DNA of 64,000 nt, taken from Hymenopus coronatus. Its lineage: Eukaryota; Arthropoda; Insecta; Mantodea; Hymenopodidae. The DNA lies in assembly GCA_030762935.1 (NCBI GenBank), contig CM060880.1:10450501-10514500 (forward strand), written 5' to 3'. The position numbers and the translations under genes are program-made. The notes beneath the pieces are model-generated. The model saw only the letters and a list, made by a program, of their open reading frames with translations, ran no database searches and had not been told where the DNA came from. Positions 44,701 to 49,430 of this stretch are shown piece by piece (position 1 is the first letter of the stretch; every line of letters begins with the position of its first letter).

Positions 44701-45238
44701 AGGCAACATGTAATGGTGGTGATATGAGTGGATGTGTTGATAATTTAGCAACCACATAACTATTAGACCTTATTGTTTTACAATATAAACATTATGCATT
44801 GGAGTTCATGCTTCCACAGCAGCATTCAATTGTTCCAATAACCAAAAGCAATAGACAGGAGGTTGACTCCATTTTTCCAGATACTGAAAGAGTTTCAGAG
44901 CCATTTCCATTTTCAATATAAAAAATAGGATAGGTACAGAAATGCTTGAAATTTTAATAAATATTGCAATACATGTCATAAAATGCAGAAAATCTCGCAT
45001 TTCTACTTAACAATGGTTCGCACCTCTATAGTTCAAATTAAACCAAAAGCTTGTGTACTCACTTTCTAATTTGGAAAATGTGCTTGGACTTGCATCAATG
45101 AGTGAGAGTTGCAAATGTTTCAATGCTGACTCCCAGTCACTGTTCACTTTGAACATCAACCCAAGGCGTAGATGTACTTCATTGGCTCGGGAGAAGCCAG
45201 GATCCACATACAGAACTTGTTGGAAAGCTTTCACTGCC
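4526..45238 (-). CDS. Utx: Utx/KDM6A histone H3K27 demethylase, partial gene (11 exons; both ends missing)
   Basis: UTX removes methyl groups from H3K27 in the nucleus as an Fe(II)/2-oxoglutarate JmjC enzyme and is a subunit of the MLL3/4 (Trr) COMPASS-like complex; its TPR domain mediates protein contacts. That is family knowledge. The sequence shows eleven minus-strand exons (45063-45238, 43321-43449, 28959-29184, 28226-28326, 24756-25011, 19126-19279, 16638-16766, 16215-16379, 12850-13056, 8775-8978, 4526-5253). Their translation follows UTX in order: TPR units ([56 protein letters not shown]), the post-TPR motif [15 protein letters not shown], then a Q/P/S/T-rich linker ending in EVLEAC, which matches vertebrate EVLKAC just before the pre-JmjC segment. 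Splice phases agree across all ten introns if exon 9 uses a GC donor. No JmjC (HxD...H) exon is visible, so the catalytic half lies beyond the left edge. The TPR repeats normally preceding [13 protein letters not shown] are not found either. Confidence 0.95.
5254..6225. other. Utx intron 10, first part, no feature seen
   Basis: AT-rich sequence without recognisable repeats or open frames beyond chance. Confidence 0.5.
6229..7330 (-). pseudogene. Unidentified decayed coding-like segment (possible processed pseudogene)
   Basis: Consecutive minus-strand open stretches in changing frames look protein-like and not random: from about 7130 downward, [40 protein letters not shown] and [16 protein letters not shown]; then [20 protein letters not shown] and [20 protein letters not shown]; then [40 protein letters not shown] and [20 protein letters not shown], ending at a TAA near 6229. 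It is rich in Pro, Tyr and Trp and has better base composition than the intron around it. I do not recognise the family. No introns are evident across the parts, which fits a retrocopy with frameshifts. It lies within Utx intron 10. Confidence 0.35.
7420..7735 (+). pseudogene. Tc1/mariner-superfamily transposase fragment
   Basis: Plus-strand frame gives [20 protein letters not shown], then [20 protein letters not shown] and [11 protein letters not shown], a stop, then VFQQEWITA (decayed FQQDGATAH) and [12 protein letters not shown] (decayed DGRxISRGLWPPRS). These are the central DDE/D blocks of a mariner-like transposase common in arthropod genomes. The second Asp block is altered (QQEW) and the frame is broken, so it is inactive. 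Termini were not found. Confidence 0.75.
7900..8770. other. Utx intron 10, remainder, nothing recognised
   Basis: Unique-looking AT-rich sequence; the short open frames lack protein features. Confidence 0.4.
8775..8978 (-). CDS. Utx: Utx exon 10: Thr/Gln/Tyr-rich linker, tandem acceptor
   Basis: Encodes (Q)[19 protein letters not shown], then [20 protein letters not shown] and [20 protein letters not shown] and TTAGGYTQ. The other two frames hit stops, so phase 0 is required. The acceptor reads AACAGCAGGG, a NAGNAG tandem, so the exon can begin at 8978 or 8975 and include or omit one Gln. The donor is GTTAGT. No conserved domain is seen; assignment is by frame, splice sites and order. Confidence 0.85.
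9370..9700 (+). repeat. Dispersed repeat C, copy 1
   Basis: Shares scattered blocks in the same order with 23220-23560: AGCAAAGTGGAAAGTTGA / AGCAAAATGGAAAGTTGA, CAATTTAGCCAACATTATGC / CAATTCAGCCAAAGTGATGC, and CATTATTACTTTATTAATAG / CATCATTACTTTATTAACAG. The copies are divergent. Class unknown; it may be part of the same long element as the satellite-like repeat that follows at 10045. Confidence 0.55.
10045..10560 (+). repeat. Satellite-like repeat B, copy 1
   Basis: Homologous in inverted orientation to 17500-18610. The shared order is TAGCTGTTAAYGGAMC..AGGATTGTAAGCATTCT, then GGGAGCCARTGGTYAA, then units of about 160 bp marked by CAAATTTGAA, AACAATGTGTTA and AAAATCTTATCC-type blocks. About two units are present here. 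Confidence 0.7.
10570..11435. other. Utx intron 9, AT-rich, nothing recognised
   Basis: No repeat or exon with acceptable splice sites and phase was found between exon 10 and Repeat A copy 2. A (TAAA)n and poly-A run at 11438-11470 borders Repeat A. Confidence 0.4.
11470..12300 (+). repeat. Repeat A copy 2 (nearly full length)
   Basis: Sense copy from ATCTGATGTGTTCTATTCAC to the palindromic end (CTCTATACACTATGTACATA..GTATAGAGAAAGTA). Good match to copies at 45.6 and 61.9 kb, but CpGs are lost (CTGGGTATCAA where 55.6 kb has CTCGATATCGA). Confidence 0.85.
12301..12810. other. Utx intron 9, unassigned sequence
   Basis: No recognisable repeat. In-frame exon 9 sequence runs on to a TAG at about 12811, so a longer exon 9 form ending at GTAGTG is conceivable but would be out of phase with exon 10. 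Confidence 0.4.
12850..13056 (-). CDS. Utx: Utx exon 9: long poly-Gln exon with a predicted GC donor
   Basis: Encodes [20 protein letters not shown], then RLQ and an uninterrupted run of about eleven Gln, then [20 protein letters not shown] and [16 protein letters not shown]. The acceptor is TTTGCAG. In-frame sequence continues past 12850, but the GT donors nearby (GTACAA after 12846, phase 1; GTAGTG after 12815, phase 2) put exon 10 into frames with early stops. The site GCAAGT just after ACG (complement of 12844-12849) is phase 0 and matches the consensus of GC-AG introns, so I end the exon there. The mixed CAA/CAG Gln run lies near 12958-12992. Confidence 0.85.
12955..12995 (-). repeat. 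CAG/CAA poly-Gln tract in Utx exon 9
   Basis: Plus-strand TTG/CTG triplets encode about eleven consecutive glutamines on the minus strand, with more Gln-rich sequence on both sides. Mixed CAA and CAG codons make it less prone to slippage than a pure CAG run. Confidence 0.9.
13057..15470. other. Utx intron 8, no gene seen
   Basis: AT-rich. A strongly pyrimidine-rich stretch at 14790-15100 gives long open frames of Phe/Leu/Ser on the plus strand, an effect of composition and not a gene. Confidence 0.5.
15475..15750 (+). repeat. tRNA-derived SINE (family a), second copy, with inverted arms
   Basis: TAGCTCATTGGCAGAGC (A box) and GGTTCAAATCCCGGC (exact B-box core), with the tail TCTGACTCTACCTATCC, as in 2586-2745. 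Upstream, CAAATTATTTTGAGATGACA (about 15479) and TGTCATCGCAAAATAATTTG (about 15564) form an inverted repeat of roughly 25 bp around 60 bp of spacer. Confidence 0.8.
16215..16379 (-). CDS. Utx: Utx exon 8: Pro/Gln-rich linker
   Basis: A 55-codon phase-0 exon: [20 protein letters not shown], then [20 protein letters not shown] and [15 protein letters not shown]. The acceptor is GATTAG and the donor GTATAT. The intron to exon 7 is only 258 bp. [21 protein letters not shown] is likely to form a Gln-rich helix of the kind found in transcription cofactors (inference). Confidence 0.88.
16638..16766 (-). CDS. Utx: Utx exon 7: Gln/Pro-rich linker
   Basis: A 43-codon exon: [20 protein letters not shown], then [20 protein letters not shown] and RFK. 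The acceptor is a pyrimidine-rich tract ending TTCAG and the donor is GTAAGC; both ends are phase 0, so the exon could be skipped without a frameshift. The sequence is low-complexity and is assigned to Utx by position, strand, phase and open frame, not by a conserved motif. Confidence 0.85.
16767..17260. other. Utx intron 6, right part next to exon 7, nothing recognised
   Basis: AT-rich; the plus-strand open frame at 16850-17182 is Ile/Phe/Lys-rich and without protein features. Confidence 0.4.
17277..17478 (-). repeat. SINE family c, 5'-truncated copy with 13-bp target-site duplication
   Basis: Flanked by AAGAGACACTTAA at 17264-17276 and 17479-17491. The body matches 47696-47880 but the tRNA-like head is absent, as expected for incomplete reverse transcription. 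Confidence 0.9.
17500..18610 (-). repeat. Satellite-like repeat B, copy 2 (tandem units of about 160 bp)
   Basis: At least four units share GGATAAGATTTTCTATTTAG, AACACATCATTRTAAAA, TTGAATTTGCA and GGAATGGAAATGTGCCAC-like blocks with CTGCAGCAACAATAATGG. A long (AG)n tract interrupts one unit. The right end, 18440-18610, matches the non-tandem head of copy 1 at 10045-10200 in inverse orientation, so this is a structured element and not a simple array. Confidence 0.75.
17711..17790. repeat. (AG)n microsatellite
   Basis: About 40 uninterrupted AG units inside repeat B. On the minus strand it gives an artificial Leu/Ser frame. Confidence 0.97.
18718..18735. repeat. Poly-G run
   Basis: About 17 consecutive G at 18718-18734; the length is probably unreliable in any assembly. 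Confidence 0.9.
19126..19279 (-). CDS. Utx: Utx exon 6: post-TPR motif and first poly-Gln tract
   Basis: Encodes [20 protein letters not shown], then SRQ running into a tract of ten glutamines (CAG/CAA mixed), then [34 protein letters not shown] matches vertebrate [20 protein letters not shown]. The acceptor is TTTTAG and the donor GTAAAG; the exon leaves phase 0. The Q tract is not shared with vertebrate UTX as far as I recall and probably varies in length. Confidence 0.95.
19183..19214 (-). repeat. CAG/CAA poly-Gln tract in Utx exon 6
   Basis: Ten Gln codons in a row on the minus strand (plus strand TTGTTGCTGTTGCTGCTG-like triplets), directly after the conserved SRQ of the post-TPR motif. 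Confidence 0.9.
19280..20090. other. Utx intron 5, nothing recognised
   Basis: AT-rich; no repeat or open frame worth naming. Confidence 0.4.
20100..20307 (+). repeat. Short retroposon family R, copy with 9-bp target-site duplication
   Basis: Flanked by GAAAAGTGT at 20091-20099 and 20308-20316. This is the longest uninverted copy: it includes GAGACCAAAAGGATATGTTG, AAACTAGTCCAGGCAAGGAT, GGTTGCAACTATTATTTTTA and the common 3' end CTAGCTTCTTTTTACAT. There is no poly-A tail. Class unknown; probably mobilised by a LINE. Confidence 0.8.
20320..23215. other. Utx intron 5, central part, no gene seen
   Basis: AT-rich. A small cluster of TTAGG-like words occurs at 22602-22630 and an A-rich stretch at 22846-22868. 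No coding signal was found. Confidence 0.4.
23220..23560 (+). repeat. Dispersed repeat C, copy 2
   Basis: Collinear with 9370-9700 through the blocks listed for that copy; both are the same orientation on the plus strand and clearly diverged. Confidence 0.5.
24266..24680. repeat. Tandem array of five units of 65-102 bp with variable GGA runs
   Basis: Each unit contains GTTTATGTATAYATACACAT-like sequence, CACTAAAAGGAGGTATGTGC, ACAGATAGGAGGAGG with 2 to about 10 GGA, and ACCAGGAAAAAAAGTT. Unit length varies mainly with the GGA number. It lies in intron 5 just downstream of the exon 5 donor. Confidence 0.95.
24756..25011 (-). CDS. Utx: Utx exon 5: last TPR unit and start of linker
   Basis: Begins with [20 protein letters not shown], matching human [20 protein letters not shown], the end of the TPR array. 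It continues into a Gly/Ser/Pro/Asn-rich stretch that is longer than in vertebrates and ends with [15 protein letters not shown], matching human AARIKYLQAQLCNLP. The acceptor is TTTCAG and the donor GTAAGT. A GGA-rich tandem repeat (24266-24680) begins in the intron fewer than 100 bp after the donor. Confidence 0.95.
25012..25805. other. Utx intron 4, nothing recognised
   Basis: AT-rich and apparently unique. Confidence 0.4.
25811..26665 (-). mobile_element. DNA transposon with 39-bp terminal inverted repeats and transposase tail
   Basis: The left TIR, 25811-25849 (TATACCCCCACCACTGAATC...), and the right TIR, 26627-26665, are inverted copies differing at about three positions; both outer ends read TATA next to CCCCC, consistent with a TA target duplication. 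On the minus strand the interior has [20 protein letters not shown], then DTGTWKK, then after a frame change [20 protein letters not shown] and [18 protein letters not shown] with a stop. This is the acidic C-terminal tail typical of DDE (Tigger/pogo-like) transposases. The catalytic part is missing, so it is non-autonomous. Confidence 0.8.
26670..28220. other. Utx intron 4, remainder, nothing recognised
   Basis: No gene, SINE or Repeat A copy could be identified. Confidence 0.4.
28226..28326 (-). CDS. Utx: Utx exon 4: TPR unit
   Basis: Short 101-bp exon encoding [20 protein letters not shown] then [14 protein letters not shown], against human [20 protein letters not shown], which is identical over those 20 residues. 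The acceptor is TTTCAG and the donor GTAAGC. Its phase (one base completing Gly, one base left) fits exons 3 and 5. Confidence 0.97.
28555..28592. repeat. (CA)n/(CATA)n microsatellite
   Basis: ACACACACACACACACACAT followed by ACATACATACACA, in intron 3. Confidence 0.95.
28610..28715 (-). repeat. tRNA-like SINE head
   Basis: On the minus strand GCCGCGCTCACTAAAG is followed by TTGAGTTCGAGTCTTGCC, an acceptable B box. The copy is short and only the head is obvious. Confidence 0.5.
28959..29184 (-). CDS. Utx: Utx exon 3: TPR units
   Basis: Encodes [60 protein letters not shown] and [15 protein letters not shown]. The last stretches are the most conserved of the UTX TPR domain (human [20 protein letters not shown] and ADTWCSIG). 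The acceptor ends in CATAG and the donor is GTAGGT. Two bases (GG) are left to make the Gly codon with exon 4, which lies only 632 bp downstream. Confidence 0.97.
29185..30045. other. Utx intron 2, left part, nothing recognised
   Basis: AT-rich unique-looking sequence. Confidence 0.4.
30050..30765 (+). repeat. Repeat A copy 3 (degenerate)
   Basis: Collinear with the sense consensus: TTTAAAATTGAAACC, AAGATATACATTTTGTCAGG, GTAGTTTGGGGAGGGGGAG, TATATTTCCAGTGAAAT and a decayed palindromic end. It is older than the copies to the right of 47 kb and most CpGs are lost. Confidence 0.75.
30861..31110 (+). repeat. SINE family b, copy 1
   Basis: GCCCACCTGGGTGGTGTGGT, then a tRNA-like head with a weak B box (AGTTAAATCTCG), GTTTCCTGGATAAAG, TTTTCCCTTATCCTGAGA, CCCCATGGACCCCAGGATCA and ATGACCATCC. 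It matches 39901-40112 and 59420-59628. A (GAT)n tract follows at 31108-31132. Confidence 0.8.
31903..32028 (+). repeat. Short retroposon family R, truncated copy
   Basis: GAAACTAGTCCAGGCAAGGA to the common 3' end CTTCTTTTTACATT. ATTACTAGTAAT occurs on both sides, directly to the right and about 11 bp away on the left, so it is a possible target-site duplication. Confidence 0.75.
32040..33870. other. Utx intron 2, no gene; possible SINE head at 32515
   Basis: At 32515-32600, TAGCGTAGTGGTTAAGATAC and TGTTCGGGTCTCGTTCACG resemble A and B boxes of a tRNA-derived SINE, but there is no second copy in the window. The rest is unassigned. Confidence 0.35.
34095..34380 (+). pseudogene. Transposase fragment (Tc1/mariner superfamily)
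   Basis: [20 protein letters not shown] and [17 protein letters not shown] are the central Asp blocks (compare VYGPFFFxExTxTGxxYLDML and FQQDGAPPHF). Next comes [16 protein letters not shown], which resembles the C-terminal DxCRVTxGAHIEH motif. The middle, including the WPxRSPDLTPxD block, is deleted. Inactive relic, unrelated in detail to the one at 7420. Confidence 0.75.
34400..35540. other. Utx intron 2, nothing recognised
   Basis: No gene or repeat could be named. Confidence 0.35.
35560..35835 (+). pseudogene. Non-LTR retrotransposon RNase H-distal fragment
   Basis: Plus-strand [40 protein letters not shown] and [15 protein letters not shown] match the pattern LTGHxxLxxHLxxxGLxxxxxCRxCxxxxETxxHIL after the RNase H domain of Jockey/R1-type LINEs. 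A remnant only. Confidence 0.75.
36660..37050 (+). pseudogene. hAT transposase C-terminal (dimerisation) fragment
   Basis: [20 protein letters not shown] followed by [19 protein letters not shown] is the hATC signature (compare APxTSxxVERSFSxxKxxLxxRRxSLxxENLxxxL). Upstream frames are broken. The left part (from about 36485) may belong to the same element. No terminal repeats were identified. Confidence 0.75.
37060..37230 (+). repeat. Fragment related to the SINE d body
   Basis: GCAGGTTTTCTCCGAGTTCT followed by CTGGTTTCCCCTGCCATTCA is similar to the reverse complement of GGAGAAACTGGAGAAAACCT in the SINE at 43948. Confidence 0.4.
38262..39787 (-). repeat. 63-bp minisatellite, about 24 units, open on the minus strand
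   Basis: Tandem units with ACCAGGAGCTACATACACAT, TACCATCCACAACTTGCACT and TGGTCTTCTAGAGGACAACA in order. The period of 63 bp is a multiple of three and one minus-strand frame has no stop, so an open stretch of 448 codons (38405-39751) repeats [20 protein letters not shown] plus Q. A short deletion near 38416 breaks the frame at one end. It lies within Utx intron 2; no start context or splice site supports translation. Units differ at a few positions (CACAGACC/CATAGACC, CTTGCAC/CTTGTAC). Confidence 0.95.
39901..40112 (+). repeat. SINE family b, copy 2, with 10-bp target-site duplication
   Basis: Flanked by AATAATTGTG at 39891-39900 and 40113-40122. The head includes GTAGTGTGGTGGTAGCATG and CGCAAGTTCAAATCTTG (B box); the body is TTACCTGGATAAGG and TTTTCCCTTATCCTGAGA. 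Confidence 0.88.
41064..41722. mobile_element. Possible MITE with short terminal inverted repeats
   Basis: The outer ends ACATTGAAGCCC (41063-41074) and GGGCTTCAATGT (41711-41722) are perfect 12-bp inverted repeats. A hairpin, CCCGAGCATAGCTCGGG, follows the left end. The interior has no transposase. No clear target duplication was seen. Confidence 0.5.
41937..42343 (-). repeat. Repeat A copy 5, internally deleted, inserted in copy 4
   Basis: Starts with the palindromic end (TATATACAATGTGTACAAAG..TTAGAGAAGGTA), jumps from the ATCTTCCAAGGATGTCAC block to the TTCTACTTAAGATGAAG block, and ends at AGAACACATCAGATTTTT. A C15 run at 42046-42060 lies inside. Confidence 0.7.
42827..42884. repeat. Direct duplication of about 28 bp
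   Basis: GTTGTCCTGCACTTGTGTTA + CATTGCCA occurs twice in a row with one difference, in Utx intron 2. Confidence 0.9.
43321..43449 (-). CDS. Utx: Utx exon 2: TPR unit
   Basis: Encodes [20 protein letters not shown], then [20 protein letters not shown] and RQLG, matching [23 protein letters not shown]. The acceptor is TTATAG and the donor GTGAGA. The exon takes two bases to complete the Ile codon begun in exon 1 and leaves one base, which agrees with exon 3. A typical TPR helix pair is visible (alternating small and aromatic residues). The intron to exon 3 is about 14 kb and holds most of the repeats of the centre of the window. Confidence 0.95.
43948..44172 (-). repeat. tRNA-derived SINE (family d) with 10-bp target-site duplication
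   Basis: Flanked by TCACAGCCTT at 43938-43947 and 44173-44182. On the minus strand the head reads GCCGTGGCTGAGTGGTTAGA (A box TGGCTGAGTGG), then CCCGGGTTCGATCCCAAGC (exact B box), resembling a Leu/Ser-type tRNA. The body contains GGGGCAGGTTTTCTCCAG. It sits in Utx intron 1. Confidence 0.9.
44190..45060. other. Utx intron 1, remainder, nothing recognised
   Basis: A minus-strand open stretch near 44810-44930 ([20 protein letters not shown]) was considered but shows no splice sites in phase and no family match. Confidence 0.35.
45063..45238 (-). CDS. Utx: Utx exon 1 of those visible: TPR units
   Basis: Translates as [20 protein letters not shown] followed by [20 protein letters not shown] and [18 protein letters not shown]. 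This is nearly residue-for-residue the human UTX segment [20 protein letters not shown] onward, so the family is unambiguous. The acceptor is a pyrimidine tract plus CAG just above 45238; the donor is GTGAGT (complement of 45057-45062). The exon enters with one base completing a codon and leaves one base (phase 1). In other UTX proteins an upstream exon ends just before this point, so this is an internal exon and not the start of the gene. Confidence 0.95.
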
Positions 45239-45597
45239 CTGCAACAAAAAGAAATCAAACTAATGAATACTGCATACTGTCTTACAATATTTTACATAAT
45301 TATCTCAGCAATGAACAAAAAAAACCTAATATTAATTGCTATTCTCTCATTTCCTTGGATTTATTTTAATATATTGATAAATTATGGTCTAAGGGCACCA
45401 TCATTAATGGTTTTTAATAATTTTGTCATAATCATTCTTTTATGAAAATGTTTTGGAGTAAAACACTTATTATTTATGCACACTAAAATGCTAATTAGTT
45501 GGCAAATATTTCATCCAAACTTTTTAAACTACACTTTCACAAGTGTGCGCTTTTTGTGTTTATGTTTTTCTCGGTATGGTAATCGCCGCCACCATCA

Positions 45598-46455
45598 TAA
45601 AAAATCTGATGTGTTCCATTCACATAACTTTCTCTACATCACTGCCACAAATTATTGTTAAAAAGCTAATGCTTCTATTTACTTCATGCTAATTGATAAA
45701 CAATTAGCAGAAATAGTCTTATTACTTACTTCCTTGTAAGTAGAAGCGAAATAAGGGAGTACCATAGGTTAAAGTGACATTCAAAAGCTGGTTGCTATGT
45801 GCTGAAATTCGTTTGTTTGTATGGACACAAGTTGACAAATTCCTGTATGAGAAAAGTATAAGTTTTTTTAAAGCTGAAACCAAAAACAAGGAATACCTCA
45901 AAAACGGTCCATGAAAAAAATGTTTATAACATAAATTAGGTGTTTTAAAGAGTTCTGCATTTTCTGTTAAGCAAGTTTTTCTCTCTCTCTTACGATTTGC
46001 CAGTAATACAAAATTCCGTAAAATTCACCAGAATAAAGTAGTCTTTAGAGGCAATTCCCAGAAAATTCAAACTATACATATTACTTGTCAGGTAAATATT
46101 TTTGATATATGATATTTTAATCAAAATCGTTAAGCCATTTTTGAGAAAAACAAACTTTTCGAAAAAAAAGTTCCATGTAAAGGGTAGTTTGGGGTGGGGG
46201 GATTTTTCTCAAAATCTTTGCATCCCTGGAAGATAAACTTAAATACCAAGATTGATATTTTACTGACTTTTCGTTTTTGAGTTATCGTGTTCACAGACAT
46301 ACGGACACACACACGGACCTTTTTCTGAAAATTCGTTTTTTGGATACAGGGGGCCCTAAAACATATATTTCCGGTGAAATCTTGGTGCCGAATTTTTGGG
46401 TGGAGTATCCCTCTCTATACACTATGTACATACTACGTGTAGAGAAAATAAAAAG
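45598..46455 (+). repeat. Repeat A copy 6 (nearly full length)
   Basis: Sense copy from AATCTGATGTGTTCCATTCA to CACTATGTACATACTACGTG and AGAGAAAATAAAAAG. It lies between the candidate 5' exon (46.65 kb) and the first recognised Utx exon. Confidence 0.85.
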
Positions 46456-46639
46456 TAGAAAAATAAAGTAGTGGCAGCTTGTAAACATCATTAATGAAAG
46501 TTCAAATTTTGATTGATGAAGTCACCAAGAAAAAATCTTTCAATGTGAAAATAAGCGTTCCTGGGAATAAAATTTATGTTCATGGTAAATATGCAAGATA
46601 CCTCAATCAGGGTCTTCGAGAAGAAACTGTATGAAGTAT

Positions 46640-47110
46640 TTTGAAAGAAACTCACCGATTTTGGCGGCTACACGCGACTAACTAAATCTTGTCTGTGTCC
46701 GGGAGAACCCGTCATCTCCGGCATGACGCGACGATTGTTGTGCCATGAATGGTCGGCCGCTCACTCACTCACTGACTCACACGCACAAAGTGGGAGGGGG
46801 TACCAAATAAAAAACGTATACACGTTGTAATGAATGAAGTACCACCAGGAAGTGAACCGAGATTCACCAACGCATAAAATGGTATAAACAAAGATCAACT
46901 TCCGGCGAGATGCTTCTGAGTACGGGAATTACCGCCCATGCAACGTCACAGTCATTGTTGCTCAACAAGACGAGTTTTCCTTGAAACCACGTTGCCAACT
47001 TGCCCGACTCCGGCATTTTAACTTTTAAATCGCTCTCCAGCTTGGGAGTTCAAACAACTCGTAACATAATTTGCACTCGCGGCTGACAGCAGAAACAAGG
47101 GATTCTTCAT
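46640..47110 (-). promoter_or_regulatory. CpG-rich candidate promoter with possible 5' non-coding exon of Utx
   Basis: The stretch is clearly richer in CpG than the sequence to its left and contains no repeat I recognise. On the minus strand, CCGCCAAAATCG is followed by GTGAGT (complement of 46650-46655), a strong donor, about 1.4 kb upstream of the first Utx exon seen. The exon before it is not coding in the frame needed to join exon 1: a TAG occurs and no ATG follows it. It would therefore be a 5' UTR exon, with short upstream ORFs starting near 46745 and 46725. The promoter role is inferred from composition, position and the donor; there is no transcript evidence. Confidence 0.4.
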
Positions 47111-47461
47111 GAAATAATTAAGAGGGAAAGTAAGAAGGCTAATTCAACTTTCATCTTCCGAATGCATTGACCCTAGAGACGAATCAAACATGAAACTTAT
47201 GGATTCAGAGGTGTAAATACTAATTATCTCTGCAAATTTGAATGATAAAACTACAAGATATTCTGTCCATTTACTGACAAAATATGCAGATTAGCTCAAC
47301 CGGGTTTCGCACTTCGCTTTTGTGATCGGTTTTAGGAAAGATACTTCCCCCTTTCACTTTGATGGTCATATCGGGACCTTTGACTTCCTTGACTTGTGAA
47401 ACAACTCGTATTACTGTAGGTTTAGAACGTTAGGTTAATCAATTTTATATTACTAAACACA

Positions 47462-47578
47462 CGCACGTTCATACTTCCAGATTCTGTGGCAGATAGGGAA
47501 TAATCCTGGTTAAGAAAAATTCACCACCCTAGCCGAGAATCGAACCCGGAACCTCCGGCCACGGAGGCAGTCCAGAAA
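47462..47578 (-). repeat. tRNA-derived SINE (family e), copy 1
   Basis: On the minus strand TCCGTGGCCGGAGGTTCCGG and GGGTTCGATTCTCGGC (B box), then GGTGAATTTTTCTTAACCAG; the same arrangement occurs at 55035 (GGGTTCGATTCCCGGC, GAGAATTTTTCTTTAACCAG). Confidence 0.75.
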
Positions 47579-47695
47579 GATACTTGTTTCCCACTGTTCA
47601 ATTAAAAGTAAACGATGAAAAGTGTAGGTGTTCATTCAGAAATGCGGAAAGACAAAAGTTTCACCCTCGTTTGCTTTGTGTGATTAGGCATGAAT

Positions 47696-47992
47696 TTGTA
47701 TGCATTGGCGTTTTATTTATGGACGCTGTTTTAACTGCTGTGGTTCTCAGCGTCCCATTCTATACTGGACGTGAAACACCGCTTAATTTTGCTCCGAGAC
47801 CTCTCTATCAAGCTTGAGGTTCTTTTACGTGCCGTAAATCTACGACACGGGACCAACGGCTTTACTTCCCTTCCGAAGGAAGCCATGCCAAGGATTTTTA
47901 CACCCAAAAAAATCCATCGTCCGCCGGGTTTGAACCCTCGACTTTGGGTATATGAAGTTAGCATGGTAACCATTGCACCACGGAGAGCGACA
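47696..47992 (-). repeat. SINE family c, full-length copy with 14-bp target-site duplication
   Basis: Flanked by identical GATTAGGCATGAAT at 47682-47695 and 47993-48006, so the 297-bp limits are firm. The head on the minus strand is GTCGCTCTCCGTGGTGCAAT, GGTTACCATGCTAACTTC and AGGGTTCAAACCCGGCGG (B box GGTTCAAACCC). The body ends in CGTCCATAAATAAAACG. The perfect duplication and intact CpGs suggest recent insertion. Confidence 0.93.
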
Positions 47993-48029
47993 GATTAGGC
48001 ATGAATAAGTTGGGAGTATGTGGCGATGA

Positions 48030-48275
48030 AGGGGCTTACAACTGATTTGTACAGGAACAAAAAAGTAAATTATTCCTAGATAAAAAGAATCCGGGAAGTC
48101 ATATAAAACGATGGGTGAAATGATGCTCAAATTATCCCAGGGTGTATTGAATTTAAAGTTATTTGACATTCGTCTTCTCAAGAAAAGGAAAAACCCCTTA
48201 TCCGGTAACTCGCCCTAACCGAGATTCGAACTCGGGACGTCTTTAATGTGTCGCAGACATGCTCCCCTCAGCTCT
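48030..48275 (-). repeat. SINE family b, copy 3
   Basis: On the minus strand AGGGGAGCATGTCTGCGACA, GAGTTCGAATCTCGG (good B box), GTTACCGGATAAGGGG, TCTTGAGAAGACGAATGTCA; the 3' part is shorter than in the copy at 30861. Confidence 0.8.
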
Positions 48276-48694
48276 GTTCATTTGCTGCTGATATGAATCA
48301 GTGCGATTAGAATACCAATACAAAACGAACGCTTTATTGAAGACAGCGGACACTGTTCGTGTAAACAAGTATGTACTATTTATTTTTGTAATGCTGCCTT
48401 AGAAACGCTTAAATGTGGTGGTCCTTTATTCCTATTTGGTAATGCGGTACTCTGAACCACTTCTAGTTACAAAACAGTATTTATCAACAGTTAAGAATAT
48501 CAAAGGGCAGTAATTGTGCTCCCTCACTTCACGTTTCCAATCTGCCTAATTTTCAAGTAATTTCTCTCCATTAATCAAACCAGGCAACGGCGTTGAAATG
48601 TTCAGTCTGACCAACTTTCCAACTCCTGTCTTACACATGGCTAGTGTGGAAGAAACATTTCATAATGTATTCATTTGTCCATAACAAAATAATG

Positions 48695-48805
48695 TTTTCG
48701 AGCTGACTTCTCACCCGGAGGTCCTGGTTTCGATTCCCGGACCCCACAGAGACTGGAAGTATGTATGTGAGAGTGAATATGAGTTTGAGGAAAATAAAAC
48801 GATTT
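48695..48805 (+). repeat. tRNA-derived SINE (family e), copy 2
   Basis: CCGGAGGTCCTGGTTTCGAT and TCCCGGACCCCACAGAGACT, followed by GGAAGTATGTATGTGAGAGT, as in copy 3 (CTGGAAGTATGGCTATGGGA). Confidence 0.65.
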
Positions 48806-48814
48806 AATCAAGAA

Positions 48815-49430
48815 AGACATTAGCAGAAATTGTCTTAATTACTTGTTTCCTTGTACGTAGAAGGAAAATATCGAATACACTAAGTTAAAACGAGTATTAA
48901 GTATTTTAAATCTGAAAAAAAAAAAAACAAACAAGGAATACATAGAAATGGCCAATTCAACGGGGAAAAAAAAACGCATGACATAAATTGTGTGTTTTAA
49001 CGAGATCTACATTTTTCGTGTAGAAGTTTTTGTTTACCAGTTACGCAAAATTCATTCAGAATAATGAGGTCTTTAGAGGCTATTCCCAGAAAATCCAAGA
49101 TAATCATTTTTATTTACCATATAAATATCTTTAGTATTTTAATCAAATTCGTTACAATCATTGCTGAGAAAAATAACATTTTAGAACTTTTTTCTATGTA
49201 AAGGATAGTTTGGAGTGGGGGGATTTTCCTCAACATTTTCGTGTCGCAACCCTGGAAAATGATAAACTTAAATAGGTACCAAGTTTGGTATTTTACCAGC
49301 TTTTCGTTTTTGAGTTATCGTGTACACAGACCCACGAAACCTTTTTCCGATGAAATCTCGGTATCGAATTTTGGGTGGAATGCAATACCTTCTCTATCCA
49401 CAACATATGGGTTAGAGAAAATAAAAAAAT
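48815..49430 (+). repeat. Repeat A copy 7 (5'-truncated)
   Basis: Begins in the ACATTAGCAGAAATTGTCTT block and runs to the palindromic end, which here has an internal deletion (TCTCTATCCACAACATATGG..TTAGAGAAAATAAA). Confidence 0.8.

Noticed and set aside
44806..45000. Minus-strand open stretch in intron 1 as an extra Utx exon
   Set aside because: UTX proteins have no insertion between exons 1 and 2, whose phases already join; no in-phase splice sites.
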